Positions 40,426 through 49,526 of a DNA stretch of 64,000 bases are shown piece after piece. Each line of letters begins with the position of its first letter. The first letter of the stretch is position 1. The DNA comes from Ancylobacter defluvii (GTDB lineage Bacteria; Pseudomonadota; Alphaproteobacteria; Rhizobiales; Xanthobacteraceae), in NCBI RefSeq assembly GCF_018390605.1, contig NZ_JAHBGD010000005.1, positions 124,001-188,000 of the forward strand, in the 5' to 3' direction. The position numbers were made by a program, and so were the translations under genes. The notes under the pieces are model-generated. The model was not told the DNA's origin. It searched no databases and saw only the letters and a list, made by a program, of their open reading frames with translations.

Positions 40426-41370
40426 ATGCGGCAGAAGCTGAGTTCCCGTCTGAAGTTGCGGCAGATCGAAATCGTCATCGCGGTTGCGGAGCAGGGGAGC
40501 TTCCTCGCCGCCTCGCATCAGCTGGAGCTGAGCCAGCCGGCGGTGTCGAAGGCGGTGCAGGAGATCGAGGCCATTCTGGGCCAGCCGATCTTCGATCGGG
40601 TGCCGCGCGGCGTGCTTATCAATCCGTTCGGCAAGGCGGTCGTCGAGAGGGGACGCGCCATGCTGTCGCTCGTCGAGCGTCTCGGCGACGACGTCGTGCT
40701 CATCGAGCAGGGCCTTGCCGGCACGCTGGTGATCGGCGCCCTGCCGACCGCGGCGTCAAGCGTGCTGCCGGCGGCACTCGGCCGGCTGCGGGCAACCAAT
40801 CCGGATCTCAACATCCGCATCGTGCAGGGGCGCACGGTGGAACTCATGCCGCAACTCGAAAGCGGCAAGCTCGACATTATTGTCGGCCGCCTCTACGAGG
40901 CCGAGACCTCCCAGGATGTGCAGCGCGAAACCATCTATCATGAGCCGATCTCGATGATCGTGCGGGCCGACCACCCGCTGCTGAAGCACGGAAAGGTCGA
41001 TGTGGAGACCTTAGCCCGCTACGGGCTGGTGCTGCCCTCGCTGGAGCAGCGGCTGGGGCAGGAGGTGGATTCGGTGCTGGCCTATTCCAACCTGCTGCCG
41101 AGCACGCCGCCGCTGCGCTCGACCTCGCTCTCGTTCATTCGCGAACTCATCCTTTCCAGCGATTTCGTCACCGTCCTGCCACGCCTCATGCTGGCGGGCG
41201 ACCTCACGCGCGGTGCGGTGCACCTGCTGCCGGTGGCGCTGGTCTCGGTGAGCCGGCCGGCCGGCATCGTCTCCCTACGCCACCGGCGGCGGCCGGCCAG
41301 CGTCGCGGCCCTGATCACGGCGCTGCGCGAGCATCTGCGCGAACTGCAAAAGACCGGTCTGCTGGACTGA
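40426..41370 (+). CDS. LysR-family regulator, GbpR/CbbR-like
   Basis: This 314-residue LysR regulator has a winged helix-turn-helix at about 18-45 (GSFLAASHQLELSQPAVSKAV) and the GbpR-like wing FDRVPRGVLINPFGKAVVE. Its effector domain (GTLVIGALPTAASSVLPAAL) resembles GbpR, which binds sugars or aromatic acids. Its stop is 112 bases before the nitroreductase gene, so it probably controls the plus-strand catabolic operon. ATG 40426 follows a weak GGCGGA; homology begins at SRLKLRQIEIV. It is divergent from the other lysR. Confidence 0.9.
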   Translation: MRQKLSSRLKLRQIEIVIAVAEQGSFLAASHQLELSQPAVSKAVQEIEAILGQPIFDRVPRGVLINPFGKAVVERGRAMLSLVERLGDDVVLIEQGLAGTLVIGALPTAASSVLPAALGRLRATNPDLNIRIVQGRTVELMPQLESGKLDIIVGRLYEAETSQDVQRETIYHEPISMIVRADHPLLKHGKVDVETLARYGLVLPSLEQRLGQEVDSVLAYSNLLPSTPPLRSTSLSFIRELILSSDFVTVLPRLMLAGDLTRGAVHLLPVALVSVSRPAGIVSLRHRRRPASVAALITALREHLRELQKTGLLD

Positions 41371-41388
41371 AGGCGCGGCCGACGCAGG

Positions 41389-41405
41389 TATAACTTTTAG
41401 CTATA
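41389..41405 (+). promoter_or_regulatory. Possible LysR box TAT-N11-ATA upstream of the plus-strand catabolic operon
   Basis: TATAACTTTTAGCTATA is a short, AT-rich imperfect palindrome with TAT and ATA separated by 11 bases, 78 bases before ATG 41483. It stands out in GC-rich DNA and has the T-N11-A spacing, but only three symmetric bases per arm. Confidence 0.35.
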
Positions 41406-41482
41406 GATATTTTGCCGTTTGGCCGGACGACGGGCCATCGATTCTTGTGTCTATTTCCGCCCAACAAACGGTGGAAACGACC

Positions 41483-42112
41483 ATGGACGCCAATACCGAC
41501 GCGACGCGGACCGACGCGACGCGGCAGCGTGTCGCCGACAGCGCTCTCGACCTGATTTTCCGTGACGCGCGAACCTATTATGGCTGGCTACCGAAGCCGG
41601 TCGGGGAAGCGGATCTGCGGGCCCTCTACGAGATCGCCAAGCTGCCGCCGACCAGCAGCAACATCTGCCCGCAGCGCATCGTCTTCGTGGTCTCGCCGGA
41701 AGCCAAGGAACAACTCAGGCCCTGCCTGAAGCCGGGCAATGTCGACAAGACCATGGCGGCGCCGGTGACGGCGGTGCTCGGCATCGACACCGCCTTCTAC
41801 GAACATCTGGAGACGCTGGCGCCGCATGCGGTCGACCGGCGCGAGACCTACATCGCCGATCCGGATCTCGCCTGGCGGGCCGCCTTCCGCAACGCGACGC
41901 TGCAGGGCGCCTATCTGCTCCTGGCGGCACGGGCGCTCGGCCTCGATTGTGGCCCGATGTCCGGCTTCCTGCACGACGCGGTGGACGAGACCTTTTTCCC
42001 CGGCGGGCGCGTCAAGTCGAACTTCCTCGTCAATATCGGCTACGGCGACCCGGCGAGCCTGCGGCCCCGTGCAGCCCGCTTCGACTTCGACGATGTGTGC
42101 CGGATTCTCTGA
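41483..42112 (+). CDS. Nitroreductase-family FMN oxidoreductase, RutE-like
   Basis: This 209-residue protein of the nitroreductase fold has the RutE/HadB-type pattern LIFRDARTYYGWLPKPVGE, LPPTSSNICPQRIVFVV (FMN contacts), NVDKTMAAPVTAVLGID, RNATLQGAYLLLAARALGLDCGPMSGF and FLVNIGYGD. RutE reduces malonic semialdehyde in pyrimidine breakdown; other members reduce nitro groups or enones. Here it is the first gene of the plus-strand operon beside dehydrogenases and a TTT transporter, so reduction of a semialdehyde intermediate is plausible. ATG 41483 is preceded by GGTGGAA; a GTG at 41447 is an alternative. Confidence 0.85.
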   Translation: MDANTDATRTDATRQRVADSALDLIFRDARTYYGWLPKPVGEADLRALYEIAKLPPTSSNICPQRIVFVVSPEAKEQLRPCLKPGNVDKTMAAPVTAVLGIDTAFYEHLETLAPHAVDRRETYIADPDLAWRAAFRNATLQGAYLLLAARALGLDCGPMSGFLHDAVDETFFPGGRVKSNFLVNIGYGDPASLRPRAARFDFDDVCRIL

Positions 42113-42123
42113 GGGGCATGAAC

Positions 42124-43032
42124 ATGTCTGACGCCGGTCTTCACCCCGACGGCAAGCTGCCGCCGAAACTCTGCTTCATCGGCTTCGGCGAAGCCGGGCA
42201 AGCCTTTGCCGGCGGCCTGATGCAAGCGGGCATTCGCGAGGTCGCGGCGTTCGATATTGCCGGCCACGAGGCCCGTATATGCGTGCCGGCCGAACGGCTT
42301 GGCGTGCGCCTCGCCGCCGACCCCGCAACCGCGCTGGAAGGCGCCGATTACGTGTTTTCAGCGGTCACGGCCGAGTCGAGCCTCGATGCGGCGCGCCGTG
42401 TCGCTCCGCTGCTCGGGCCGCACCAGCTTTTCGTCGATGTGAATTCGGTGTCCCCCGGTCGCAAGCGCGCCGCGGCCGCAGCCATCGGCCGGCCCGGCGG
42501 CTATCTCGACCTCGCGATCATGGCGCCGGTGCATCCGCGCCAGCACCAGACGCCCTGCCTCGCCGCCGGCCCGTCCGCGGAGAGCTTCGTCGCCGTGTTC
42601 GGCGACTATGGCATGAACCTCTCCGTCGCGGGTCCGGAGATCGGCGCGGCGACACAGGTGAAGATGGTGCGCAGCGTCATGGTGAAGGGCCTCGAGGCAC
42701 TTTGCTACGAGTGTTTCGCCGCCGCGCGGTCGGCGGGGATAGAGGCCGATATCCTCGCATCCCTCCAACGTAGCTATCCGGGGATCGCGTGGCGGGATGT
42801 CGCTTCCTACAACGTCAGCCGGATGCTCGACCATGGTGTGAGGCGTGCGGCCGAAATGCGCGAGGTCGCTCTCACGCTGCGCGAGCTCGGCGTCGAGCCG
42901 GCGGTGACCGAGGGCACGGTGGCGCAGCAGGAACGGCTCGGCCGCCTCGCCCTCGAGACCTATCCGCCGGATCTGGAGGAGATGCTCGACCTGGTCCGCC
43001 GGGAACTGAAGGACGCGAACGTGCTGGCCTGA
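42124..43032 (+). CDS. NAD(P)-dependent beta-hydroxyacid dehydrogenase-like protein with DUF1932 domain
   Basis: This 302-residue protein has an N-terminal Rossmann domain (LCFIGFGEAGQAFAGGL; GxGxxG) of the 6-phosphogluconate/3-hydroxyisobutyrate dehydrogenase type. The catalytic helix is TQVKMVRSVMVKGLEALCYE, with the Lys at the family's catalytic position. The C-terminal part (YPGIAWRDVASYNVSRMLDHGVRRAAEM) matches DUF1932. It should oxidise or reduce a hydroxy acid; the substrate is unknown. I prefer ATG 42124 because GAGGGG is seven bases upstream; ATG 42118 is too close to that site. Eleven bases separate it from the nitroreductase gene. Confidence 0.88.
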   Translation: MSDAGLHPDGKLPPKLCFIGFGEAGQAFAGGLMQAGIREVAAFDIAGHEARICVPAERLGVRLAADPATALEGADYVFSAVTAESSLDAARRVAPLLGPHQLFVDVNSVSPGRKRAAAAAIGRPGGYLDLAIMAPVHPRQHQTPCLAAGPSAESFVAVFGDYGMNLSVAGPEIGAATQVKMVRSVMVKGLEALCYECFAAARSAGIEADILASLQRSYPGIAWRDVASYNVSRMLDHGVRRAAEMREVALTLRELGVEPAVTEGTVAQQERLGRLALETYPPDLEEMLDLVRRELKDANVLA

Positions 43033-43140
43033 TCGGCCGGAAGAGACCGAGTTTTCCAGCGCGCCGGTCCGGCGCGGCAACGAGAGAAACCGGGATATTC
43101 AATCGGGAAACGCCGTCTTCGAGGCGTGAGGAACGACCCA

Positions 43141-44625
43141 ATGTACATTGATGGCATCAAGACCCCCGACGTTCTGCCGAAGAACCGCGAACTCTATTAC
43201 GGCGGCGCCTGGCGGGCGCCGGTGCAGAATGCGCGGATCGAGCTCACCAATCCGGCCAAGGGCTCGTCGCTCGGCTTCGTGGCGCAGGCCGATGCGTCGG
43301 ATGTGGATGCGGCGGTCAAGGCGGCGAAGGCGGCCTATCGCGAATGGCGCAAGGTCCGGCCGGCCGAGCGGGCCAAGATCCTCCGGCAGATCGCCCGCAT
43401 CGTCCGCGAGAACGCCGACGAGTTGGCGCTGATCGACGCGATCGACGGCGGCAACCCCGTGCACGAGATGGCCGGCGATGTCGCCAACGCCGCGGCGCAG
43501 CTCGATTTCTTCGCCGGCCTCGTCACCGAAATGAAGGGGCACTCGGTGCCGCTCGGGCCTGACTCGGTGAATTTCTCGGTGCGCGAACCGCGCGGCGTCA
43601 TCGGCCGCATCATCCCCTTCAACCATCCCTTCATGTTCTGTGCCGCCAAGTCGGCGGCACCGCTTGCGGCGGGCAATGTCGTGGTGGTCAAGCCGCCGGA
43701 CCAGGCGCCGCTGAGCTCGCTGCGCTTCGCCGAACTCATTGACGGCCTGCTGCCGCCGGGCGTGTTCAGCGTGCTGCCGGGCGGTCGCGAGACCGGCGCG
43801 GCGCTGGCCTCGCACCCGGACGTGGCGATGATCTCGCTGATCGGCAGCGTGCAGGCCGGCCGGGCGGTGATGAAGGCCGGCGCCGACACCATCAAGCCGG
43901 TGCTGCTGGAACTCGGCGGCAAGAATGCGCTGATCGCCCGCGCTGATGCCGACCCGGACGAGGTGGCGAGCGCGGTGGTCGCCGGCATGAACTTCACCTG
44001 GTGCGGCCAGTCCTGCGGCTCGACCAGCCGGGTGTTTCTGCACGAGGCGATCCATGACGCGGTGGTCGAACGCATCGCGCGCAAGATCGATCATTTCAAG
44101 CCCGGCGATCCCGCCGATCCGGCGACCACCATGGGCGCCATCATCAGCCGCGCCCAGTTCGACAAGGTGATGAGCTTCATCGCCGACACCAAGGCCGAGG
44201 GCGCGACGCTGCTGTGCGGCGGCGGCGTGCCGGAAGATCCAGCACTGGCCGGCGGCAATTTCGTCCAGCCGACCATCTTCACCGAGGTCACGCCGCAGAT
44301 GCGCCTCGCCCGCGAGGAGGTGTTCGGCCCGGTGCTCGCAATATTCCGCTGGTCCGACGAGGCGCGGATGCTGGAGACGGTCAACAGCGTCGAATACGGA
44401 CTGACCTGCTCGATCTGGACCGACGACGTGCGCGAAGCGCATCGGCTGGCGGGCGAGGTCGAAGCCGGTTTCGTCTGGATCAACGAGGTCTCCCGCCATT
44501 TCCTCGGCACGCCCTTCGGTGGCTACAAGCAATCCGGCCTCGGCCGCGAGGAATGCCTGGAGGAACTGCTGGCCTACACCCAGGAGAAGCACATCCACGT
44601 CAATCTGAAGCGCCCGGCTCGCTGA
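43141..44625 (+). CDS. NAD(P)-dependent aldehyde dehydrogenase
   Basis: This 494-residue aldehyde dehydrogenase has the NAD motif VIGRIIPFNHPFMFCAAKSA, KPPDQAPLSSLRFAELI, catalytic Glu in PVLLELGGKNALI, catalytic Cys in WCGQSCGSTSR, and the C-terminal GTPFGGYKQSGLGREE. The CGQSCG context is slightly unusual because one Cys precedes the catalytic one by four residues. It oxidises an aldehyde to the acid, probably a semialdehyde of the pathway. ATG 43141 follows GAGGAA; a GTG lies 15 bases upstream. Confidence 0.93.
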   Translation: MYIDGIKTPDVLPKNRELYYGGAWRAPVQNARIELTNPAKGSSLGFVAQADASDVDAAVKAAKAAYREWRKVRPAERAKILRQIARIVRENADELALIDAIDGGNPVHEMAGDVANAAAQLDFFAGLVTEMKGHSVPLGPDSVNFSVREPRGVIGRIIPFNHPFMFCAAKSAAPLAAGNVVVVKPPDQAPLSSLRFAELIDGLLPPGVFSVLPGGRETGAALASHPDVAMISLIGSVQAGRAVMKAGADTIKPVLLELGGKNALIARADADPDEVASAVVAGMNFTWCGQSCGSTSRVFLHEAIHDAVVERIARKIDHFKPGDPADPATTMGAIISRAQFDKVMSFIADTKAEGATLLCGGGVPEDPALAGGNFVQPTIFTEVTPQMRLAREEVFGPVLAIFRWSDEARMLETVNSVEYGLTCSIWTDDVREAHRLAGEVEAGFVWINEVSRHFLGTPFGGYKQSGLGREECLEELLAYTQEKHIHVNLKRPAR

Positions 44626-44692
44626 GCCGGCGGTCCAACCGACGAAACCCCCGCAGAGGGGTTCGCAAGCAAGACCTTACATGGAGAGGAAA

Positions 44693-45664
44693 ATGAACGC
44701 CCTTCGTCGTCCGGTTGTGGCCGCCCTGTCCGCGGCCGCCATCCTGCTCGGTTGCACGGGTCTCGTGCGCGCGCAGGCCAGCGCCTACCCGCAGGATCGC
44801 GTCACCCTGACCGTCGCCTTCGCGGCGGGCGGCTTCGTCGATTCCTTCGCACGGATCATCGCCCAGGAGCTGAGCACCAAATGGGGCAAGGCCGTCACCG
44901 TCGAAAACAAGGCCGGGGCCGGCGGCAACACCGCGGCCTCGATCGTCGCCAACGCCAAGCCCGACGGCCTGACCCTGCTCGTCACCTCGACGGCGATCGC
45001 CATCAACGAGACGCTCTACAAGCAGCGCGACTATTCGCTCGACCAGCTTGCACCGATCTCGATTTCCGTCTCCTCGCCTGAAACCATCGCCACCCACCCG
45101 TCGAATCCGGGCGACCTGAAGGATTATCTGGCCTGGGCCAAGGATCGCGAGATCACCTTCGCCACCGCCGGCGTCGGCAGCGGATCGCACATCGCCGCCG
45201 AATATTTCCTGCGCAAGCTCGCCAAGACACCGGCCACACATGTGCCGTTCCGCGGCGGCGCGCTGTCGGTGCAGGCTGCATTGGGCAACCAGGTCGACAT
45301 GGTCGCCTCCTCCTTCGGCGTCATCCCGCAGGTGACGGAAGGCAAGCTGAACGGCCTCGCCGTCGCCAGCGAGACCCGCGTCTCCGCCATGCCGGACGTG
45401 CCGACCTATACCGAGAAGGGGTTCCCCTTCGTGGCGGAATCCTGGGTGGCGGTGCTGGCGCCGGGCAAGACCCCGGCCGACATCGTCGAGAAGATCAATA
45501 CCGACATCGGCGAGATCCTGGCGCGCAAGGACATCCAGGAGAAGCTCATCGGCATGGGCTACCAGCTCCACAAGCGCAATGTCGCAGAGGTGTCGGTCTA
45601 TCTGAAGGACGAGGTCAACAAGTGGGGCGAGATGGTGCGGACCATCGGCGTCACTGTTGAATGA
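44693..45664 (+). CDS. tctC: Tripartite tricarboxylate transporter binding protein TctC
   Basis: This 323-residue Bug-family binding protein heads a complete TctC-TctB-TctA set. It shows VAFAAGGFVDSFARIIAQEL, VENKAGAGGNTAASIV, AGVGSGSHIAAEYF and VPFRGGALSVQAALGNQVDMV. The signal sequence contains LLGC, which fits a lipobox, so it may be a lipoprotein; cleavage after VRA is the alternative. It should bind a carboxylate or aromatic acid in the periplasm. ATG 44693 follows GGAGAGGAAA; an ATG four codons upstream carries the ribosome site itself. Confidence 0.92.
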   Translation: MNALRRPVVAALSAAAILLGCTGLVRAQASAYPQDRVTLTVAFAAGGFVDSFARIIAQELSTKWGKAVTVENKAGAGGNTAASIVANAKPDGLTLLVTSTAIAINETLYKQRDYSLDQLAPISISVSSPETIATHPSNPGDLKDYLAWAKDREITFATAGVGSGSHIAAEYFLRKLAKTPATHVPFRGGALSVQAALGNQVDMVASSFGVIPQVTEGKLNGLAVASETRVSAMPDVPTYTEKGFPFVAESWVAVLAPGKTPADIVEKINTDIGEILARKDIQEKLIGMGYQLHKRNVAEVSVYLKDEVNKWGEMVRTIGVTVE

Positions 45665-45722
45665 GGGCGGCCCGGCCGGCCGCCTCCGTCCGAAATGCGA
45701 CAGCTCTATCGAGGAGGCTCGC

Positions 45723-46223
45723 ATGTCTTTGCTGAAACGGGATGCGCAGGGACCGCATCCCGCCATCCGCTCGCCGCAGAATTTCGTCGCCGGGGCCTTC
45801 CTGATCGTCGCCGCCGCCTTCGTCGTCTGGATGCTCAGCGGCCTGCCGCAGGGCACCCTGCGCACGATGGGACCGGCGATGGTGCCGCGCTGGACGGCGA
45901 TCGGCATCGGCATCGGCGGTGCTGTGCTGGTGGTGCTGAGCTTCGTCAAGGAAGGCGAGGCACTGGAGCGCTGGCAGCTGCGCGGCCCGATCTTCGTGCT
46001 GGCATCGCTCGTCATCTTCGCGGCGATGATCCGCTCGGTGGGTTTCCTCGTCGCGGCGCCCTTGTCGATGTTGGTGGCCGGCTTTGGTTCGCGCGAGGTG
46101 CGGCCGGTCGAACTCGCCATCTTCACCGTGGTGATGACGGTGTTCTGCGCCGTCGTCTTCCGCGGCCTGCTGAACCAGCCGCTGCCGATGCTGATCCTTC
46201 CGGCCCTCTCGATCCAGTTCTGA
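45723..46223 (+). CDS. tctB: Tripartite tricarboxylate transporter small membrane subunit TctB
   Basis: This 166-residue protein has four membrane helices (from FVAGAFLIVAAAFVVWML to the PMLILPALSI end), as expected for TctB. The first loop has the usual TctB pattern GTLRTMGPAMVPRWTAIGIG. It forms the small integral-membrane subunit with TctA. GAGGAGGC lies just upstream of ATG 45723. It follows tctC by 58 bases and precedes tctA by seven. Confidence 0.92.
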   Translation: MSLLKRDAQGPHPAIRSPQNFVAGAFLIVAAAFVVWMLSGLPQGTLRTMGPAMVPRWTAIGIGIGGAVLVVLSFVKEGEALERWQLRGPIFVLASLVIFAAMIRSVGFLVAAPLSMLVAGFGSREVRPVELAIFTVVMTVFCAVVFRGLLNQPLPMLILPALSIQF

Positions 46224-46230
46224 GCTCCCG

Positions 46231-47730
46231 ATGGACTTCCTGCAAAATCTCGCCCATGGCATGGGCGTCGCGATGTCGCCGATCAACGTGCTGCTGTGCT
46301 TCGCCGGCTGCATGCTCGGCACGCTGATCGGCGTGCTGCCCGGCATCGGCCCCATCGCCACCATTGCCATCCTGCTGCCGCTGACCTTCGGTCTCGATCC
46401 GACGGCGGCGCTGATCATGCTCGCCGGAATCTATTACGGCGCGCAATATGGCGGTTCCACCGCCTCGATCCTGTTGAACATTCCCGGCGAGTCCAGCGCC
46501 GTCGTCACCGCGCTCGACGGCCACGAAATGGCGCGGCAGGGGCGGGCGGGCATCGCTCTCGGCATCTCGGCGATCGGCTCCTTCGTCGCCGGCACCATCG
46601 CCACGGTGGTCATTGCTGCGCTGGCCTCGCCGCTCGCCAGCCTGGCGCTGGTGTTCGGCCCGGCCGAGTATTTCGCGCTGATGCTGACCGGCCTCGCCTT
46701 TGCCGTGCTGCTCGCCCGCGGCTCGGTGTTCAAGGCGATCATCATGATCCTGATCGGTGTGCTGCTGTCGACCGTCGGGCCGGACCTGACCACCGGCCAG
46801 CTGCGCCTCACCTTCGGCGCGGTGTGGCTCGCCGACGGCATCGAGATCGCACTGCTGGGCATGGGCCTGTTCGGCATCGCCGAAGTGTTCCGCAGCCTCG
46901 AACATGGCGAGGCGCGGCAGGTGAAGCAGACGCAGATAGGCCGCCTGCTGCCGGGCCCGGACGAGTTGCGGGCCGCTGCCAAGCCGATCCTGCGCGGCAC
47001 GCTGCTCGGCAGCATTCTCGGTATCCTGCCCGGCAATGGTGCGGTGCTGGCTCCCTATGCCTCCTATACGCTGGAGAAGAAGCTTTCGCGAACGCCCGGC
47101 CGCTTCGGGCGCGGGGCGATCGAAGGAGTGGCGGGACCCGAGAGCGCCAACAATGCCGGCGCGCAAACCTCCTTCATCCCGCTGCTCACCCTCGGCATTC
47201 CGCCCAATGCGGTGATGGCGCTGATGGTCGGCGCGATGACCATTCACGGCATCGTGCCCGGCCCGCAGATCATGACGAAGATGCCCGACCTGTTCTGGGG
47301 CCTCATCGCCTCGATGTGGATGGGCAACCTGATGCTGCTGGTCATCAACCTGCCGATGGTCGGGCTGTGGGTGAAGCTGTTGAACGTGCCGTACCGGCTC
47401 ATGTTCGTCGGCATCGTCATTTTTTGCTGCATCGGCGTCTACTCGATCAATTCCGAGCCCGCCGACATCCTGATCATGGCCGCCCTTGCGGTGTTCGGAT
47501 ACGCATTGAGCAAGTTCAACTTCGAGCCGGCGCCGCTGACCCTCGGCTTCGTGCTCGGCCGGATGATGGAGGAGAACCTGCGCCAGGCGCTGATGATCTC
47601 GCGCGGCAGTTTCCTCACCTTCGTCGAGCGGCCGATCGCCGCCTTTTTCATCGTGCTCGCCATCGTCATGCTCGTCGTCGGCATCCTGCCGTCCATCCGG
47701 CGGGGACGTGACGAGGTCTTTGTCGACTGA
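46231..47730 (+). CDS. tctA: Tripartite tricarboxylate transporter large permease TctA
   Basis: This 499-residue permease has about eleven membrane helices and the TctA signatures LIGVLPGIGPIATIAILLPLTF, YYGAQYGGSTASILLNIPGE, and GAIEGVAGPESANNAGAQTSF with IPLLTLGIPPNAVMALM. It is the ion-coupled channel of the TTT system fed by TctC. It lies in the plus-strand catabolic operon between TctB and the ThDP enzyme. Confidence 0.95.
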   Translation: MDFLQNLAHGMGVAMSPINVLLCFAGCMLGTLIGVLPGIGPIATIAILLPLTFGLDPTAALIMLAGIYYGAQYGGSTASILLNIPGESSAVVTALDGHEMARQGRAGIALGISAIGSFVAGTIATVVIAALASPLASLALVFGPAEYFALMLTGLAFAVLLARGSVFKAIIMILIGVLLSTVGPDLTTGQLRLTFGAVWLADGIEIALLGMGLFGIAEVFRSLEHGEARQVKQTQIGRLLPGPDELRAAAKPILRGTLLGSILGILPGNGAVLAPYASYTLEKKLSRTPGRFGRGAIEGVAGPESANNAGAQTSFIPLLTLGIPPNAVMALMVGAMTIHGIVPGPQIMTKMPDLFWGLIASMWMGNLMLLVINLPMVGLWVKLLNVPYRLMFVGIVIFCCIGVYSINSEPADILIMAALAVFGYALSKFNFEPAPLTLGFVLGRMMEENLRQALMISRGSFLTFVERPIAAFFIVLAIVMLVVGILPSIRRGRDEVFVD

Positions 47731-47747
47731 CAGACCGGAACGGATAG

Positions 47748-49526
47748 ATGAATACCGCCATGAAGACCGAAGAGACGTTGACGGCGCAGGAGCAACTCTG
47801 GGGCAGCGACGTGGTTGCCCAGACCGTCCGCGCGCTCGGCTATCGCTATATCGCGCTGGTGCCCGGGGCGAGCTTCCGCGGCCTGCACGACAGCCTGGTG
47901 AACCACCTCGGCAACCATCATCCGGAAATGATCGTGTGCCTGCACGAGGGGCACGCGGTCGCCATCGCCGACGGGTTCTCGCGCGTCGCCAACGAGCCGA
48001 TGGCGGTGGCGCTGCATTCCAATGTCGGCCTGATGCACGCCACCATGTCGATCTTCAATGCGTGGTGCGACCGCCGGCCGATGCTGATCCTCGGCGCCAC
48101 CGGCCCGGTCGACGCTCATCGCCGTCGTCCCTGGATCGACTGGATCCACACCGCGCGCGACCAGGGCGCGCTGGTGCGCCACTACACCAAATGGGACGAC
48201 CAGCCGGCCTCGGCGGAGGCAGCGGTGGAGTCGGTGCTGCGGGCGGACCAGATCGCCCGCACCGCGCCTACCGGCCCGGTCTATGTCTGCCTCGACGCCG
48301 AGATGCAGGAGAGCCGGCTCGATCGTGAGGTGAAGGTGCCGGACGTTCGCCGTTACGCCGCGCCACATCCGCCTGCGGCCGGTAGCGAGGACATGGAGCG
48401 CGTCATCGGGCTGCTGCGCGGGGCGCGCGCGCCGGTGCTGCTGTTCGGGCGCGGCTCGCGCGCGGCGGATGACTGGGATCGCCGCGTCGAACTCGCCGAG
48501 TGCCTCGGGGCCACGGTGATGACCACGCTGCACAATGCCTCGGTGTTTCCCACCGAGCATTGCCTGCACGCCCTCGCACCGGTGGGCGAGCGGCCAACGG
48601 AGGCGGAGGCGGAGGTGCTGGCCGCCGCCGATCTCATCGTCAGCTTCGACTGGCACGATCTTGCCGGCTTCCTTTCGGCGCGCTCAGGGGCGTCGCAGAC
48701 GCAGGAGCCGGTCGCCGCCGCCATCGTCCACTGCTCGCTCGACAGCTACGTCCATAACGGCTGGAGCATGGACCACCAGGCGCTGCCGGCGGCGGATCTG
48801 CGTGTGCTCGCCGATCCCGACCGATTCATCGCCCAACTGCTGGAGCGACTGACCGCCGCCGACGACTGGCAGCCGGCATCGCCGCTGTTGCCGGCCGATC
48901 GGCATTGGACGCTGGATGCACCGACCGGGCCCGACGAGACGGCGCCGTTCAATTCCGAGCAACTTGCCTTCACTATCGCCGCCTTCGGCCGTGAACGGCC
49001 CGTCACTTTCGCCCGCCTGGCCTTTGGCTGGCCGCGGCAGGCCTCGCGCTTCCGCACGCCGCTCGACTTCCTCGGCAAGGATGGCGGCGGCGCGGTGGGC
49101 AGCGGACCGGGCCACACCATCGGCGCGGCCATCGCCTTGCGCGGCAGCGGCCGGATGACGGTCGGCGTCATCGGCGACGGCGATTATCTGATGGGCGTCA
49201 ACGCACTGTGGACTGCCGCGCGTCTCGATGTTCCGATGATGCTCGTGGTGTCCAACAACCGGTCCTATTTCAACGACGAGGTCCATCAGGAGCGGATGGC
49301 GCGGGAGCGTGGCCGGCCGGTGGAGAACAAGTGGATCGGCCAGCGGCTCGACGATCCGCCGCCGGACATTATCGGCCTCGCCAAGGCGCAGGGTTTCGCT
49401 GGCGACGCCTCTGTCTCCAGCGTCGCCGAACTGCGTGCCGCGCTCGAAAAGGGCACGGCGGTGGTGGCCGCCGGTGGACGCTATGTCATCGATGCGCTGA
49501 TCGTGCCGGGTTATTCGAGCAAATGA
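47748..49526 (+). CDS. ThDP-dependent enzyme (acetolactate synthase/benzoylformate decarboxylase superfamily)
   Basis: This 592-residue ThDP enzyme has cofactor-activating Glu67 in CLHEGHAVAIADGFSR, a central FAD/nucleotide-like domain, and a C-terminal ThDP/Mg motif IGDGDYLMGVNALW ending in LVVSNNRSYFNDEVHQERM. The last stretch is characteristic of a poorly studied subgroup often linked to TTT transporters. It may decarboxylate an aromatic 2-oxo acid or carboligate; the reaction is unknown. Its stop overlaps the start of the next gene as ATGA. Start ATG 47748 follows GGAACGGATAG. Confidence 0.88.
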   Translation: MNTAMKTEETLTAQEQLWGSDVVAQTVRALGYRYIALVPGASFRGLHDSLVNHLGNHHPEMIVCLHEGHAVAIADGFSRVANEPMAVALHSNVGLMHATMSIFNAWCDRRPMLILGATGPVDAHRRRPWIDWIHTARDQGALVRHYTKWDDQPASAEAAVESVLRADQIARTAPTGPVYVCLDAEMQESRLDREVKVPDVRRYAAPHPPAAGSEDMERVIGLLRGARAPVLLFGRGSRAADDWDRRVELAECLGATVMTTLHNASVFPTEHCLHALAPVGERPTEAEAEVLAAADLIVSFDWHDLAGFLSARSGASQTQEPVAAAIVHCSLDSYVHNGWSMDHQALPAADLRVLADPDRFIAQLLERLTAADDWQPASPLLPADRHWTLDAPTGPDETAPFNSEQLAFTIAAFGRERPVTFARLAFGWPRQASRFRTPLDFLGKDGGGAVGSGPGHTIGAAIALRGSGRMTVGVIGDGDYLMGVNALWTAARLDVPMMLVVSNNRSYFNDEVHQERMARERGRPVENKWIGQRLDDPPPDIIGLAKAQGFAGDASVSSVAELRAALEKGTAVVAAGGRYVIDALIVPGYSSK

